Of a stretch of 64,000 nucleotides of DNA, positions 37,120 through 45,700 are shown in pieces. The stretch is taken from assembly GCF_024448955.1 (NCBI RefSeq), contig NZ_JAMOIH010000004.1, positions 186,001 through 250,000 on the forward strand, in the 5' to 3' direction. Under the pieces are notes generated by a model. That model was given only the letters and a program-made list of their open reading frames with translations. It searched no databases and was not told the DNA's origin. Position 1 is the first letter of the stretch; every line of letters starts with the position of its first letter. The position numbers and the translations under genes were made by a program. Source of the DNA: Stutzerimonas stutzeri (lineage in GTDB: Bacteria > Pseudomonadota > Gammaproteobacteria > Pseudomonadales > Pseudomonadaceae).

Positions 37120-37458
37120 TCACTGTTGGGTTGCCGGTGCCTCGCTCATCGGCACCTGCTGCCCCATGCAACGAATCGCACGCTTGCGGTTGTCTACCAG
37201 CACGCCGGTCAACCCCTTCTGCTCGGTGTCGAAAAGCACCAGCACACCATCAATGCATTCGGCCACCTGCGGTGCGGGCTTGAGCGAGACGCGATAGTCT
37301 TCGCCGGGAATGGTCTTGAGCATGGTGTAGTCGGCCAGCAGCAGGGCATCCTCCGGCTTGGCGATATGCACGTAGCCATAGTACGACAGCACCACGACGG
37401 TACCGATGACGCTGCCGATGGCGGTGAGGATCAGCGGGATGGGGTTACGTTCGGACAT
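37120..37458 (-). CDS. Small single-pass membrane protein
   Basis: A 112-residue protein starting MSERNPIPLILTAIGSVIGT, with one N-terminal membrane helix (about residues 8-30) and a soluble C-terminal part, VAECIDGVLVLFDTEQKGLTG then VLVDNRKRAIRCMGQ, having two Cys. The start at 37458 is chosen because the frame further upstream is Arg-rich and non-conserved. The C-terminal part is likely periplasmic or cytoplasmic with one disulphide possible. Family not recognised. It converges with the lipoprotein operon and is divergent from the acyl-CoA synthetase. Confidence 0.7.
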   Translation of the reverse strand: MSERNPIPLILTAIGSVIGTVVVLSYYGYVHIAKPEDALLLADYTMLKTIPGEDYRVSLKPAPQVAECIDGVLVLFDTEQKGLTGVLVDNRKRAIRCMGQQVPMSEAPATQQ

Positions 37459-37691
37459 GGTCGGGCTCGCCTGATTTGAAATGCCGCATTGTCGCAAAAT
37501 TAACGCTGAGGTGGAGAAGACACGCCGCTGGACAGTGCGACGTGGCTGGACAAAGCACGCGTAGAACTGTCGTTCTGCCAGCAAGATTTCCCTCAGCTGA
37601 TTACCTGCCATTAGCGGAGCGAATAGCGCTTCCCGCTGATGCGATTACAGCTGAAGGTTGAAACTGCTTTCTTCCGACCGAACGAGCAGCC

Positions 37692-39260
37692 ATGAATACT
37701 TTCGCCCGTCCCGATGCCTTCGATCTCGACCAAGCCTTTGCCGCCATCCCCGACCTCATCGCGCACCGGGCGGCGCACCGGCCGGACCATGCCGCACTGA
37801 TCCAGGAAACCCGCCGCCTGAACTTCGCCCAGCTCGACGCTCGCATGAGCGAGGTGGCCGCCGCGTTGCAGCGCGACGGCGTTGGGCCGGGCGATGCCAT
37901 CGCAATCTGCGCACTCAACTCCATCGAGTACGCGATTGTATTTCTCGGAGCCTTGCGCGCCGGCGTCGCGGTAGCCCCACTGGCGCCGTCCGCCAGTGCC
38001 GAAAGCCTACTAACCATGCTGACGGACGCCTCGGCCCGACTGTTGTTCGTCGACGCGCCATCGGCGCAGCACCTGGAGCCGGTCTCGGCGCAACTCCCCT
38101 GCCGGGTACTGCGACTGGAACAGACAGCCACGAACGGGCTGTCCGAATGGCTGAGCAATGCGATGCCGGAGCCGGTGGCGATCCAGCCGAGCTGGGCGTT
38201 CAACATCATTTATTCGTCCGGCACCACCGGCGAGCCCAAGGGCATCGTGCAATCACACGCCATGCGTTGGGCGCATGTCCGTCGCAGCGTCGCCTACGAC
38301 TATGGGGTCAATGCCACCACGCTGATTTCCACGCCGTTGTACTCCAACACCACGCTGGTCGCCTTTCTGCCGACGCTGGCGCTTGGCGGCACGGTGGTGC
38401 TGATGAGCAAGTTCGAAGCAGGCGAGTACCTGCGGCTGGCGCAGCAGCACGGCGTCACCCATACCATGCTGGTGCCGGTGCAATACCAGCGAATCATGGC
38501 GCGCGACGATTTCGGTGACTACGACCTCAGCCGCTTCCGCTACAAGATGTGCACCAGCGCCCCGTTCAACGCCTCGCTCAAGGCGGACGTTCTGTCGCGT
38601 TGGCCGGGTGCCCTGATGGATGTCTACGGAATGACCGAAGGCGGCGGCACCTGCATCCTCGCCGCCCATGAATATCCAGACAAACTGCACACTGTCGGCA
38701 AACCGGCCGACGGGCATGACATTCGCTTAATCGACGACGAGGGCAACGAGCTGTCACCCGGCGCCGTAGGCGAGGTAGTCGGGCACTCGCCAGCGATGAT
38801 GATCGGATACCTGAACAAGGCGGAGAAAACCGCCGAAGCCGAATGGTTCGACGCCAGCGGCAAGCGCTTCATCCGCACTGGGGACGTCGGGCGCTTCGAC
38901 GATGAAGGCTTCCTGACCCTGCTCGATCGCAAGAAGGACATGATCATCTCCGGCGGCTTCAATCTGTACCCAAGCGATCTCGAAACGATACTGCGCGAAC
39001 ACCCAGCGATAGCCGACGCAACCGTGGTCGGGATGCCATCCACGCGTTGGGGCGAAACGCCGGTGGCCTTCGTGGTGCTGAAGTCCGGCGCGATGGAAAC
39101 GCCCGAAGCGCTACTGGACTGGTTCAACGGTCGTGTTGGCAAAACCCAGCGCCTGGCACGCCTGGAACTGGCTGACGAGCTACCGCGCAGCGCCATCGGC
39201 AAAATACTCAAGCGCGAGCTACGCGATCGCTACCTGGCCGAGCATGGCATAGCGGACTGA
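37692..39260 (+). CDS. Class I adenylate-forming enzyme (acyl-CoA synthetase-like)
   Basis: A 522-residue ANL-superfamily ligase that activates a carboxylic acid as the acyl-adenylate and then the CoA thioester. P-loop-like motif: IIYSSGTTGEPKGIVQSH; A5 region: DVYGMTEGGG; A7/A8: RTGDVGRFDDEGFLTLLDRKKDMIISGGFNLYPSDLE; catalytic Lys in PRSAIGKILKREL. The acyl-binding pocket segment differs from fatty-acid types, so the acid may be short or aromatic. It converges with the seven-gene catabolic operon, ending at a shared terminator, so it may serve the same or a related pathway, but it is transcribed on its own. Confidence 0.87.
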   Translation: MNTFARPDAFDLDQAFAAIPDLIAHRAAHRPDHAALIQETRRLNFAQLDARMSEVAAALQRDGVGPGDAIAICALNSIEYAIVFLGALRAGVAVAPLAPSASAESLLTMLTDASARLLFVDAPSAQHLEPVSAQLPCRVLRLEQTATNGLSEWLSNAMPEPVAIQPSWAFNIIYSSGTTGEPKGIVQSHAMRWAHVRRSVAYDYGVNATTLISTPLYSNTTLVAFLPTLALGGTVVLMSKFEAGEYLRLAQQHGVTHTMLVPVQYQRIMARDDFGDYDLSRFRYKMCTSAPFNASLKADVLSRWPGALMDVYGMTEGGGTCILAAHEYPDKLHTVGKPADGHDIRLIDDEGNELSPGAVGEVVGHSPAMMIGYLNKAEKTAEAEWFDASGKRFIRTGDVGRFDDEGFLTLLDRKKDMIISGGFNLYPSDLETILREHPAIADATVVGMPSTRWGETPVAFVVLKSGAMETPEALLDWFNGRVGKTQRLARLELADELPRSAIGKILKRELRDRYLAEHGIAD

Positions 39261-39329
39261 GCGGACCGGCAACGCCGGCCGGTGAATAACAAAGTCCCGT
39301 TCAAAACCCCACGGCATGATGGCCCCGCC

Positions 39330-39353
39330 TGTAGGAGCGAGCTTGCTCGCGAA
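39330..39353 (+). repeat. Single REP arm, GTAGGAGCGAGC family
   Basis: tgtaggagcgagcttgctcg followed by cgaa is identical to the arm of the repeats near glpD and before lysS, but here the opposite arm is missing or degenerate. Confidence 0.65.
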
Positions 39354-39421
39354 GCTTTTTGGTTCGAAGGACCCAGCGCCCCCCCTCGCTCCTGCTACGG
39401 AGGCGGAGTCGCTTAAGCCGA

Positions 39422-39456
39422 AAAAACGCCGCACCCTGCATAGAAGCGGCGTTTTT
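39422..39456. terminator. Strong bidirectional terminator
   Basis: AAAAACGCCGC and GCGGCGTTTTT form a perfect 11-bp stem (39422-39432, 39446-39456) with a 13-base loop. Both ends have A/T runs, so it can end transcripts from the synthetase gene (plus) and from the ghrA-side operon (minus). Confidence 0.88.
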
Positions 39457-39556
39457 CTAATGGAAGGCATTACGCCTCGGGCAAAGCCGCTGGCTTCGAG
39501 CGGCAGAAATTTTGTCGCCGCGGGACGCGCCTCCCAGCGGAGCGAGCCCCCGCTCT

Positions 39557-40486
39557 TCAATAACCGCGCTGGATATCAATGACGCCGCTGATGGATTGGC
39601 CCCTTTCCAGCGCCGAGATCTTGCCGGTGATCTGAGCAATGGTCGCTTCGCGCAGGGTCCGCGCCGAGACATGCGGGGTGATGGTTACCTGCGGCATGTG
39701 CCAGAACGGATGCGTCGTCGGTAGCGGCTCCTCACGGAACACGTCGAGCACGGCGCGAGCCACGCGACCTTCTTCGATGGCGCGGCAGATATCCTGATCT
39801 ACTAGATGCTCGCCGCGACCGACGTTGATCACCACGGCATCGGGCTTGAGCTTCGCGAGCAGCGAATAGTCGATCAGATCGCGGGTGCTGTCGGTCAGCG
39901 GCAGCGTATTGATCAACACGCGGGTTTCGCCAAGAAAGCTGTCCAGTTCGGCCTCGCCGGCGAAGCTGCGCACGCCCTCGATGTCGTACTTGGAACGCGC
40001 CCAGCCGCACACGGGATAGTCCAGCCTGGCCAGGGTGCGGGCGACGCGCTGGCCGATATGGCCGAGCCCGAGCACGCCAACCGGCCATTCGCTGCGCTCG
40101 ATCGGCCGGCGCAGTTTCCACTGCCCAGCGGCCTGCTGCTCGCGGTAGGCGTCCATGTCGCGGCTGATGCCGATGACGTGATACGCCACGTATTCGGCCA
40201 TTTGCACCGACATGCCGGCATCTTCCAAGCGCACCACCGGAATGTCGCGCGGCAGGTTCCGTACCCGGACCAGCGCATCCACGCCAGCGCCGAGATTGAA
40301 GACGGCCTTGAGCTGCGGTTCCTTGTCGAACAAGGCGGCCGGCGGATGCCAGACGATGGCGTAGTCGGCGCCGTAACTCGGGCTGTCTGAATGCCAAACC
40401 TGAATCTCGGCTTCTGGAAGATGCTGCTGAATCAGGTTGGTCCAGCGCTCGGGCTTGGGATCGGCGGCAACGAAGAGGATTTTCAT
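39557..40486 (-). CDS. ghrA: Glyoxylate/hydroxypyruvate reductase, GhrA type
   Basis: A 309-residue NAD(P)H-dependent D-2-hydroxyacid dehydrogenase. Nucleotide-binding motif GVLGLGHIGQRVA at about 138-150; catalytic Arg/Glu/His region: INVGRGEHLVDQD, ALDVF-like AVLDVFREEPLP, and TPHVSART, matching the GhrA subgroup (HVSA instead of HxAG). It reduces glyoxylate or hydroxypyruvate, and 2-oxo acids more generally. It is the last gene of the operon (48 bases after the aldolase stop), so the pathway may generate a 2-oxo or 2-hydroxy acid. The symbol is by family and not tested. Confidence 0.85.
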   Translation of the reverse strand: MKILFVAADPKPERWTNLIQQHLPEAEIQVWHSDSPSYGADYAIVWHPPAALFDKEPQLKAVFNLGAGVDALVRVRNLPRDIPVVRLEDAGMSVQMAEYVAYHVIGISRDMDAYREQQAAGQWKLRRPIERSEWPVGVLGLGHIGQRVARTLARLDYPVCGWARSKYDIEGVRSFAGEAELDSFLGETRVLINTLPLTDSTRDLIDYSLLAKLKPDAVVINVGRGEHLVDQDICRAIEEGRVARAVLDVFREEPLPTTHPFWHMPQVTITPHVSARTLREATIAQITGKISALERGQSISGVIDIQRGY

Positions 40487-40534
40487 GGGCGCTCTGCTTC
40501 AAATTATTGGAAAGGATGCCATCTGCGGCAGATG

Positions 40535-41281
40535 CTATATCGCGTAGACGTGACCGTTGGCCTCCAGCAGGCGCAACAGCGCCGGCCAGGTCAGCTTGGC
40601 GGCTTTGCCCAGTTCGGCCGATTGCTGGCGAGTGGTCTCGATGGCGGCGGCGGAGGGTTGATAGGTCGGCCCGCAGGATTGTGCACGCACCTGAATCTCG
40701 CAAGCCTTCATCAGGAAATAAAGATAGGTGAAGGCTTCGGCGACGGTGCTGCCCGCCGTAAGCACGCCATGGTTGCGCAGGATCATCATCTGCTTGTCGC
40801 CAAGATCGCGGATCAGCCGTTCGCGCTCGCTCAGGTCCAGCGCCACGCCTTCATAGTCGTGATAGCTGAGGTGATCGAGGCAAAGCATCGCGGTCTGGCT
40901 CAGTGGCAGCAGCCCATCGCGGTGCGCCGAAACCGCCGTGCCATCGGCGGCATGCAGATGCATGACCGCACCGGCATCTTCGCGGCCCATGTGAATAGCG
41001 CTGTGGATGGTGAAACCAGCCGGGTTGACCCGGTGCAGACTGCCGCTCTGGACGATCTGTCCTTCGCTGTCCACTTTCACCAGCGACGAGGCGGTGATTT
41101 CCTGGAACAACAGGCCATACGGGTTGATCAGGAAATGATGCTCAGGCCCTGGCACGCGAGCAGAGAGATGAGTGAAGACCAGATCATCCCAGCCGAAGTG
41201 CGCCACCAGCCGATAGGCTGCGGCGAGGTCCTTGCGAACCTGCCATTCCGCATCCCGAGTCGTCGAAGTTGAAGCTTGCAT
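40535..41281 (-). CDS. Class II aldolase/adducin family protein
   Basis: A 248-residue protein of the class II aldolase/adducin fold. Metal-site pattern: GAVMHLHAADG (two His), ILRNHGVLTAG (third His), with a Glu upstream; these fit a Zn- or Co-dependent enzyme of the fuculose-phosphate aldolase family. Other features: HFGWDDLVFTHLSARVPG and HHFLINPYGLLFQEITASSLVKVD. Members include aldolases, epimerases and decarboxylases, and adducin-type members lack activity. It lies between the ligase (59 bases) and ghrA. It probably cleaves or isomerises a hydroxylated intermediate, but that is an inference. Confidence 0.85.
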   Translation of the reverse strand: MQASTSTTRDAEWQVRKDLAAAYRLVAHFGWDDLVFTHLSARVPGPEHHFLINPYGLLFQEITASSLVKVDSEGQIVQSGSLHRVNPAGFTIHSAIHMGREDAGAVMHLHAADGTAVSAHRDGLLPLSQTAMLCLDHLSYHDYEGVALDLSERERLIRDLGDKQMMILRNHGVLTAGSTVAEAFTYLYFLMKACEIQVRAQSCGPTYQPSAAAIETTRQQSAELGKAAKLTWPALLRLLEANGHVYAI

Positions 41282-41340
41282 AGGTCTTCTCCATTGGTTT
41301 CGAAGGCGCCAGACAGCGACCTACAGCCGGGACGGTGCCG

Positions 41341-43020
41341 TCAGGCCTCCTGCGCGCTGGCGTGTTTGCGGTTCTCTTCTTCCTGCAAGGCACGCCACAT
41401 CAGCTTGCCGGTAGACGAACGCGGCAATGACGCTACGAACTCGACGTACACCGGCGCCTTGTAGGCCGCCATCTCCGCCTTGCACCAGTCGATGACGTCC
41501 TGCTCGCTGACCTGTCCGGCCTGGCCGGCGCGCAACACCACGCAAGCCTTCACCGTCTCGCCGCGCTTGGGATCGGGGCGCGAGATGACGCAGCATTCCT
41601 GAATCGCAGGATGGCGGTACATCAGGCTTTCCACTTCCGATGGCCAGACCTTGAAGCCCGACGCATTGATCATGCGTTTGACCCGGTCGACCATGAAGAA
41701 ATAGCCCTCCTCGTCGTAGTAACCCATGTCGCCGGTGCGGAAGAAACGCTTGCCGTCCAGCTCGATAAAAGCACGTTCGGTCTCTTCCGGACGGTTCCAG
41801 TAGCCGACGAACACCTGCGGACCGTGGCTGACGATTTCACCCACCTCGTTGGGGCCGAGTTCGCGTTGCGTAGTCAGGTCGATGATTCGGCTGTCGACAT
41901 CGAACACCGGGATACCCAAGCACTGCGCCTTGGGCTGCGCCACCGGGTTGATATGGGTGGCGGCGATGGTTTCGGACAATCCGTAGCCCTCGATGTAACG
42001 CAGGCCGGTGAGCCGGTGCAGCTTCTCCTCCACCGCCTTGGGCATCGCCGCCCCGCCCCCGCCGACGCTGACCAGGCTGGACAGGTTGTAGCGCTCCAGG
42101 TCCGGATCGGAGAGAAAATCAATGGCCATCGTGGCGATATTGACCCAGCCGGTCACCTGGTGGCGCTCGATCAGCTGTGCCGCGACCTTGCGGTCCCAAC
42201 GGGTCATGATCACGGCGGTGCCGCCGTTGTAGATCGGCCCGCTCATGGCACCCTGCATGCCGGTGACGTGGAAGTACGGCAGTGTCGCGAGGATCACCGA
42301 TTCGCTGGTGCTGTTGGTCCAGACCACGCGGTGAATGATCGTCGCCATGGCTGAGCGATGGGTATGCATGCAGCCCTTCGGTGCGCCGGTAGTCCCGGAG
42401 CTGTAAGGAAATACGCAGAGATCGTCCGGTCCTACGGTGTGCGGACCGGGCGTATAGCCTGCGCTCACCGCCTCGCTCCAACCGATGCCGCCGGCGAAAT
42501 CCGGCAAAGTCGCCGCGGCCTGCACTTCCGCTGGCAACGCCAGGTCGGTGGGCTGGCGAACGTAATCCGAATAGGCCGCGACGATTACCTGGCGCAGCTG
42601 CGCGGCACCAACGAGCGGTGCGATGAAACCGGTCAGTTCCTGGCCGCAAATGCAGACCGCCGCGCCGGTATCGTGCAGGTAGTGTTCCAACTCGGCACTG
42701 TGGTTCATCGGGTTGACCGGTATCACCACCGCGTCCGCGCGCAGGATCGCGTAGTAGGCGATGGTGAACTGCGGTGAGTTCTGCATGTACAACAGAACGC
42801 GATCGCCCTTGGCGACACCCAGATGCTGCAGGTAGCCGGCCAGCGCTTCGACTTCGCGCAGTAGTTCGGTATAGGTGATCAGGGTGTCGTAATAGACGAT
42901 GGCCGTCTTGTCCGGGAAGCGCCGGGTGGAAATCTCCAGATTGGCGAACAGGCTGGTTTCCGGGACCGTCAGGTGTTTGGGCAGATCCGCAGGCCAGACC
43001 GCATGATGACGAGTGAACAT
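41341..43020 (-). CDS. Acyl-CoA ligase (AMP-forming)
   Basis: A 559-residue ANL-superfamily ligase. Signature FPYSSGTTGAPKGCMHTHRSAM for the ATP site; YIEGYGLSE (A5); RTGDMGYYDEEGYFFMVDRVKRMINASGFKVWPSEVE (A7/A8); and PRSSTGKLMWRAL near the end with the catalytic Lys. It is longer than the synthetase at 37692 and belongs to a medium/long-chain-type group. Its place between surE and the aldolase gene, with gaps of 21 and 59 bases, suggests it activates the pathway substrate as a CoA ester for the acyl-CoA dehydrogenase and SDR upstream in the operon. Confidence 0.9.
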   Translation of the reverse strand: MFTRHHAVWPADLPKHLTVPETSLFANLEISTRRFPDKTAIVYYDTLITYTELLREVEALAGYLQHLGVAKGDRVLLYMQNSPQFTIAYYAILRADAVVIPVNPMNHSAELEHYLHDTGAAVCICGQELTGFIAPLVGAAQLRQVIVAAYSDYVRQPTDLALPAEVQAAATLPDFAGGIGWSEAVSAGYTPGPHTVGPDDLCVFPYSSGTTGAPKGCMHTHRSAMATIIHRVVWTNSTSESVILATLPYFHVTGMQGAMSGPIYNGGTAVIMTRWDRKVAAQLIERHQVTGWVNIATMAIDFLSDPDLERYNLSSLVSVGGGGAAMPKAVEEKLHRLTGLRYIEGYGLSETIAATHINPVAQPKAQCLGIPVFDVDSRIIDLTTQRELGPNEVGEIVSHGPQVFVGYWNRPEETERAFIELDGKRFFRTGDMGYYDEEGYFFMVDRVKRMINASGFKVWPSEVESLMYRHPAIQECCVISRPDPKRGETVKACVVLRAGQAGQVSEQDVIDWCKAEMAAYKAPVYVEFVASLPRSSTGKLMWRALQEEENRKHASAQEA

Positions 43021-43041
43021 TGCAAAGCTCCTGAATCGCTA

Positions 43042-43824
43042 TTAGAGGGCCAGTTCGGCCATGGCCCGTTCTTCGCCCCACTCGAGCCAGCCCCGGGTGT
43101 CGCGCAAGGGTGTGAGGGCGATGCGCTTCTCGCGCAGCGCAGTGACGTCCGCCTCAGGCGCGACGATATGCGCCGAGGAATGCTCGAAGCCGAGCCACCA
43201 ATACGGCAGCCCGCGACCGTCCCGGCCTGCCTGCAAGCGCGGGCGCGTAATCGAGCCGCGCGACTGTTGGGTCATCCGCAGATGGGTAACCGCCTCTGCC
43301 GGACAGGCGGGGAAGTTCAGGTTCCAGCAACAGCCGCCGTCCTCGCGACGTGCCCAGAGCGCGCGGATTGCGATTTCAGCGTAGGTCTCGACACAGGACC
43401 AGTCGATACTGGTGCGGTCGAGAAAGGCCTGGCTCAGCCCGATGGCGGGCAGCCCCAGGAGGTCGGCACTGAGCACCGCACCCAAGGTTCCGGAGTAAGG
43501 CACCGAGTCGCCGATATTGGCCCCGCTGTTGACGCCGGACAGCACCAGATCGGGCGGCGAGTCCTGCAGCCACTCGGCCATGGCGAACATCACGCAATCG
43601 GACGGCGTGCCAGAGATGGCGAAGCGCCGCTCGCCGTGGCGGTACGCCCGTAGCGGCGAATGCACCGAGATACCCTGACCGGTGCCGCTCTGATCGTGCT
43701 CGGGTGCGACTACCCAGACTTCCTCGGCCAGTTGCGCGGCGATCCGCTCGAGCAGTGCCAGCCCTGGTGCGGCTATGCCGTCGTCGTTGGTCAGCAGGAC
43801 GCGGCGCAGCAATGGACCGCTCAT
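43042..43824 (-). CDS. surE: SurE-family phosphatase in the catabolic operon
   Basis: A 260-residue member of the SurE family, metal-dependent phosphatases active on nucleotides and short polyphosphates. Motifs: VLLTNDDGIAAPG (metal Asp pair), VVAPEHDQSGTGQGIS, ISGTPSDCVMFA, LSGVNSGANIGDSVPYSGTLGAVLSADL, LNFP. Standard surE sits next to pcm, nlpD and rpoS; none is here, so this is an extra copy. It overlaps the kinase gene by 4 bases (ATGA), which implies translational coupling and suggests it removes phosphate from a pathway intermediate or side product. Confidence 0.88.
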   Translation of the reverse strand: MSGPLLRRVLLTNDDGIAAPGLALLERIAAQLAEEVWVVAPEHDQSGTGQGISVHSPLRAYRHGERRFAISGTPSDCVMFAMAEWLQDSPPDLVLSGVNSGANIGDSVPYSGTLGAVLSADLLGLPAIGLSQAFLDRTSIDWSCVETYAEIAIRALWARREDGGCCWNLNFPACPAEAVTHLRMTQQSRGSITRPRLQAGRDGRGLPYWWLGFEHSSAHIVAPEADVTALREKRIALTPLRDTRGWLEWGEERAMAELAL

Positions 43825-44891
43825 TTCAATTCTCCCTTGCCGCCTTGGGCGATGCGCCAGCCCGCTTCGGCCAGCAAGCCGGCGCGTTGACCGACCTGCA
43901 GCGCATCAGCATTGCTGGCATTGCCCTGCAACGCTCGCGCATAGACACCCTGCAGAATCGCCGCGAGACGGAACAAGGAAAACGCCACGAAGACATGCCA
44001 ATCGGCCACTTCGGCGCGACCGCTCTGCCGGCAATAACGCTCCAGCACCTGCTGCTCGGAAGGAAGGCCCTGCGCACGCAGATCGATGCCGACCAACCCA
44101 CGCAGGCCATCGACACCGGCTGGCAAGTGATAAGGCAGGCAGAAATAAGCGAGATCGGCCAGCGGATGACCCACGGTGGACAGCTCCCAGTCGAGAATCG
44201 CCGCTACCTTTGCCTGGTCCGGCTCGAAGATCAGATTACCGAGGCGGTAGTCGCCATGGGCGATAGCGCATTCATCGTGCTGCGGCACTTGCTCCGGCAG
44301 CCATTGCATCAGCCGCTCCATCGCTGGCATGTCGCCGGTGCGGGACGCCTGGTACTGGCCGGACCAGCGCTTTACCTGACGGGCAAAATAGCCCTGAGCT
44401 TTGCCGAAATCGCCCAATCCCACCGCCTCGACATCGACCCGATGCAGGTCAGCCAGCGTATCGATGGCCGCCAGATGCACCGGCTCACGCTCATGGACCG
44501 CCAGCTCATCCAGTGCCGGATGACTGAAGATTCGCCCCTCGATGTGATCCATCAGATAGAAGGCGGTGCCGATGATGCCTTCGTCCTCGCACAACAGATG
44601 CACACGCGGCACCGGCACCTGGGTGTGTTCGGACAGCGCGCGGATCACCTTGTATTCGCGTTCGACCATGTGCGCCGAAGGCAGCACCTTGCCCGGTGGT
44701 TTCTTGCGCAGCACATAGCGACGCCCTGCCGTCTCCAGCAGGTACGTGGGGTTGGACTGGCCGCCCTGGAATTGCTTGATGCTCAGATCGTCATCACCCA
44801 GCTGCGGCAGATGCAGGCGCAGGTAGCGCGTCAGCGCAGCTTCATCGAAGCGATGTGCCGGCAAAACCTCGATCAGTTCGGGTTCGTTCAT
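43821..44891 (-). CDS. ACAD10/11-type phosphotransferase (APH fold kinase)
   Basis: A 356-residue kinase of the aminoglycoside phosphotransferase fold, closest in pattern to the N-terminal kinase domain of human ACAD10/11 and to LvaA of P. putida. Features: IKQFQGGQSNPTYLLE, RYVLRKKPPGKVLPSAHMVE, the catalytic HGDYRLGNLIF and metal-binding LDWELSTVGHPLADLAYFCLP. In the known relatives it phosphorylates the hydroxyl of a 4-hydroxyacyl-CoA so that the partner dehydrogenase can eliminate phosphate. The ATG at 44891 starts MNEPELIEVL. It lies directly between the SDR gene (10 bases) and surE (4-base overlap). Confidence 0.88.
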   Translation of the reverse strand: MNEPELIEVLPAHRFDEAALTRYLRLHLPQLGDDDLSIKQFQGGQSNPTYLLETAGRRYVLRKKPPGKVLPSAHMVEREYKVIRALSEHTQVPVPRVHLLCEDEGIIGTAFYLMDHIEGRIFSHPALDELAVHEREPVHLAAIDTLADLHRVDVEAVGLGDFGKAQGYFARQVKRWSGQYQASRTGDMPAMERLMQWLPEQVPQHDECAIAHGDYRLGNLIFEPDQAKVAAILDWELSTVGHPLADLAYFCLPYHLPAGVDGLRGLVGIDLRAQGLPSEQQVLERYCRQSGRAEVADWHVFVAFSLFRLAAILQGVYARALQGNASNADALQVGQRAGLLAEAGWRIAQGGKGELK

Positions 44892-44901
44892 TGACGGGCC
44901 C

Positions 44902-45669
44902 TCAGCATGCGGTTTCGCCGCCATCCGCGACGATCACTTGCCCTGTGATATAGGCACTGGCCGGCGCCGCCAGAAACACCGCGAGCCCGGCAATATCCAC
45001 CGGCTCGCCGATACGGCGCAGCGGGGTTTTCTCGGCGGCGCGACGGACCCGCTCAGGATCATCGAGCAGCGCCTTGGCGAAATCGGTACGCACCAGCCCC
45101 GGCGCGATGGCGTTCACGCGGATGCCCTTGGGGCCCCACTCCGCTGCCAGATTGCGCGCCAATGCCGCCTCCGCTGCCTTGGACACACCGTAAGTGCCGA
45201 TCACGGTGTTGCCCCTCAGCCCGGCGATGCTGGAGAGCATGATGACCGCCCCCTCGCCACGCTCGGCCATCTGCGGCAGAACCATATTGGACAGCCAGAA
45301 GGTGCCCTTGACGTTGGTGTCCATGATCTTGTCCCAGGCGTCGTCGGTCAGCTCGCTGGTCGGGCCGTAGACGGGGTTGGTAGCCGCGTTGCAGACCAGC
45401 ACGTCGATGCGACCCCAGGTTTGCAGCGTGGTATCGACCAGGCGTTGCAAGTCTTCCTTACGGCCAACGTGGCAAGGCACCGCAATGGCCTCGAAACCCG
45501 CAGCCTTCAACTCAGAGGCCACGGCCTCGCAGGCATCGGCCTTGCGGCTGGAAATCACGACGCGAGCGCCGCACCGGGCCATTTCTTCGGCGATGGAGCG
45601 GCCAATGCCGCGGGTGGAACCGGTGATCAGCGCCACCTTTCCGGTCAGATCGAATAATGGATTATTCAT
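44902..45669 (-). CDS. SDR-family dehydrogenase in the catabolic operon
   Basis: A 255-residue classical SDR. NAD(P) motif TGSTRGIGRSIAE at about 17-29, NAA at 92-94, Ser in MLSSIAGLRG and the Tyr-Lys pair in YGVSKAAEAAL; C-terminal VADGGETAC. Sequence resembles 3-oxoacyl- or 3-hydroxyacyl-CoA reductase-like SDRs. The ATG at 45669 has AAGGA upstream. It is 31 bases after the acyl-CoA dehydrogenase gene and 10 bases before the kinase, so it is likely to act on the same CoA-bound intermediates, for instance oxidising a 3-hydroxyacyl-CoA. Confidence 0.88.
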   Translation of the reverse strand: MNNPLFDLTGKVALITGSTRGIGRSIAEEMARCGARVVISSRKADACEAVASELKAAGFEAIAVPCHVGRKEDLQRLVDTTLQTWGRIDVLVCNAATNPVYGPTSELTDDAWDKIMDTNVKGTFWLSNMVLPQMAERGEGAVIMLSSIAGLRGNTVIGTYGVSKAAEAALARNLAAEWGPKGIRVNAIAPGLVRTDFAKALLDDPERVRRAAEKTPLRRIGEPVDIAGLAVFLAAPASAYITGQVIVADGGETAC

Positions 45670-45700
45670 GACTGCATCCTTTGTAGGTCTTGTCGGAGGC

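Larger units (their letters stand above)
39261..39556. other. Convergent intergenic region
   Basis: Contains a single GTAGGAGCGAGC-type REP arm (39330-39353) and the bidirectional terminator 39422-39456, separating the synthetase gene from the 2-hydroxyacid dehydrogenase gene. Confidence 0.6.

Noticed and set aside
37692..39260. Inclusion of the plus-strand acyl-CoA synthetase in the seven-gene operon
   Set aside because: It is on the other strand and convergent, with a strong terminator between; a functional link is possible, but it is not part of the operon.
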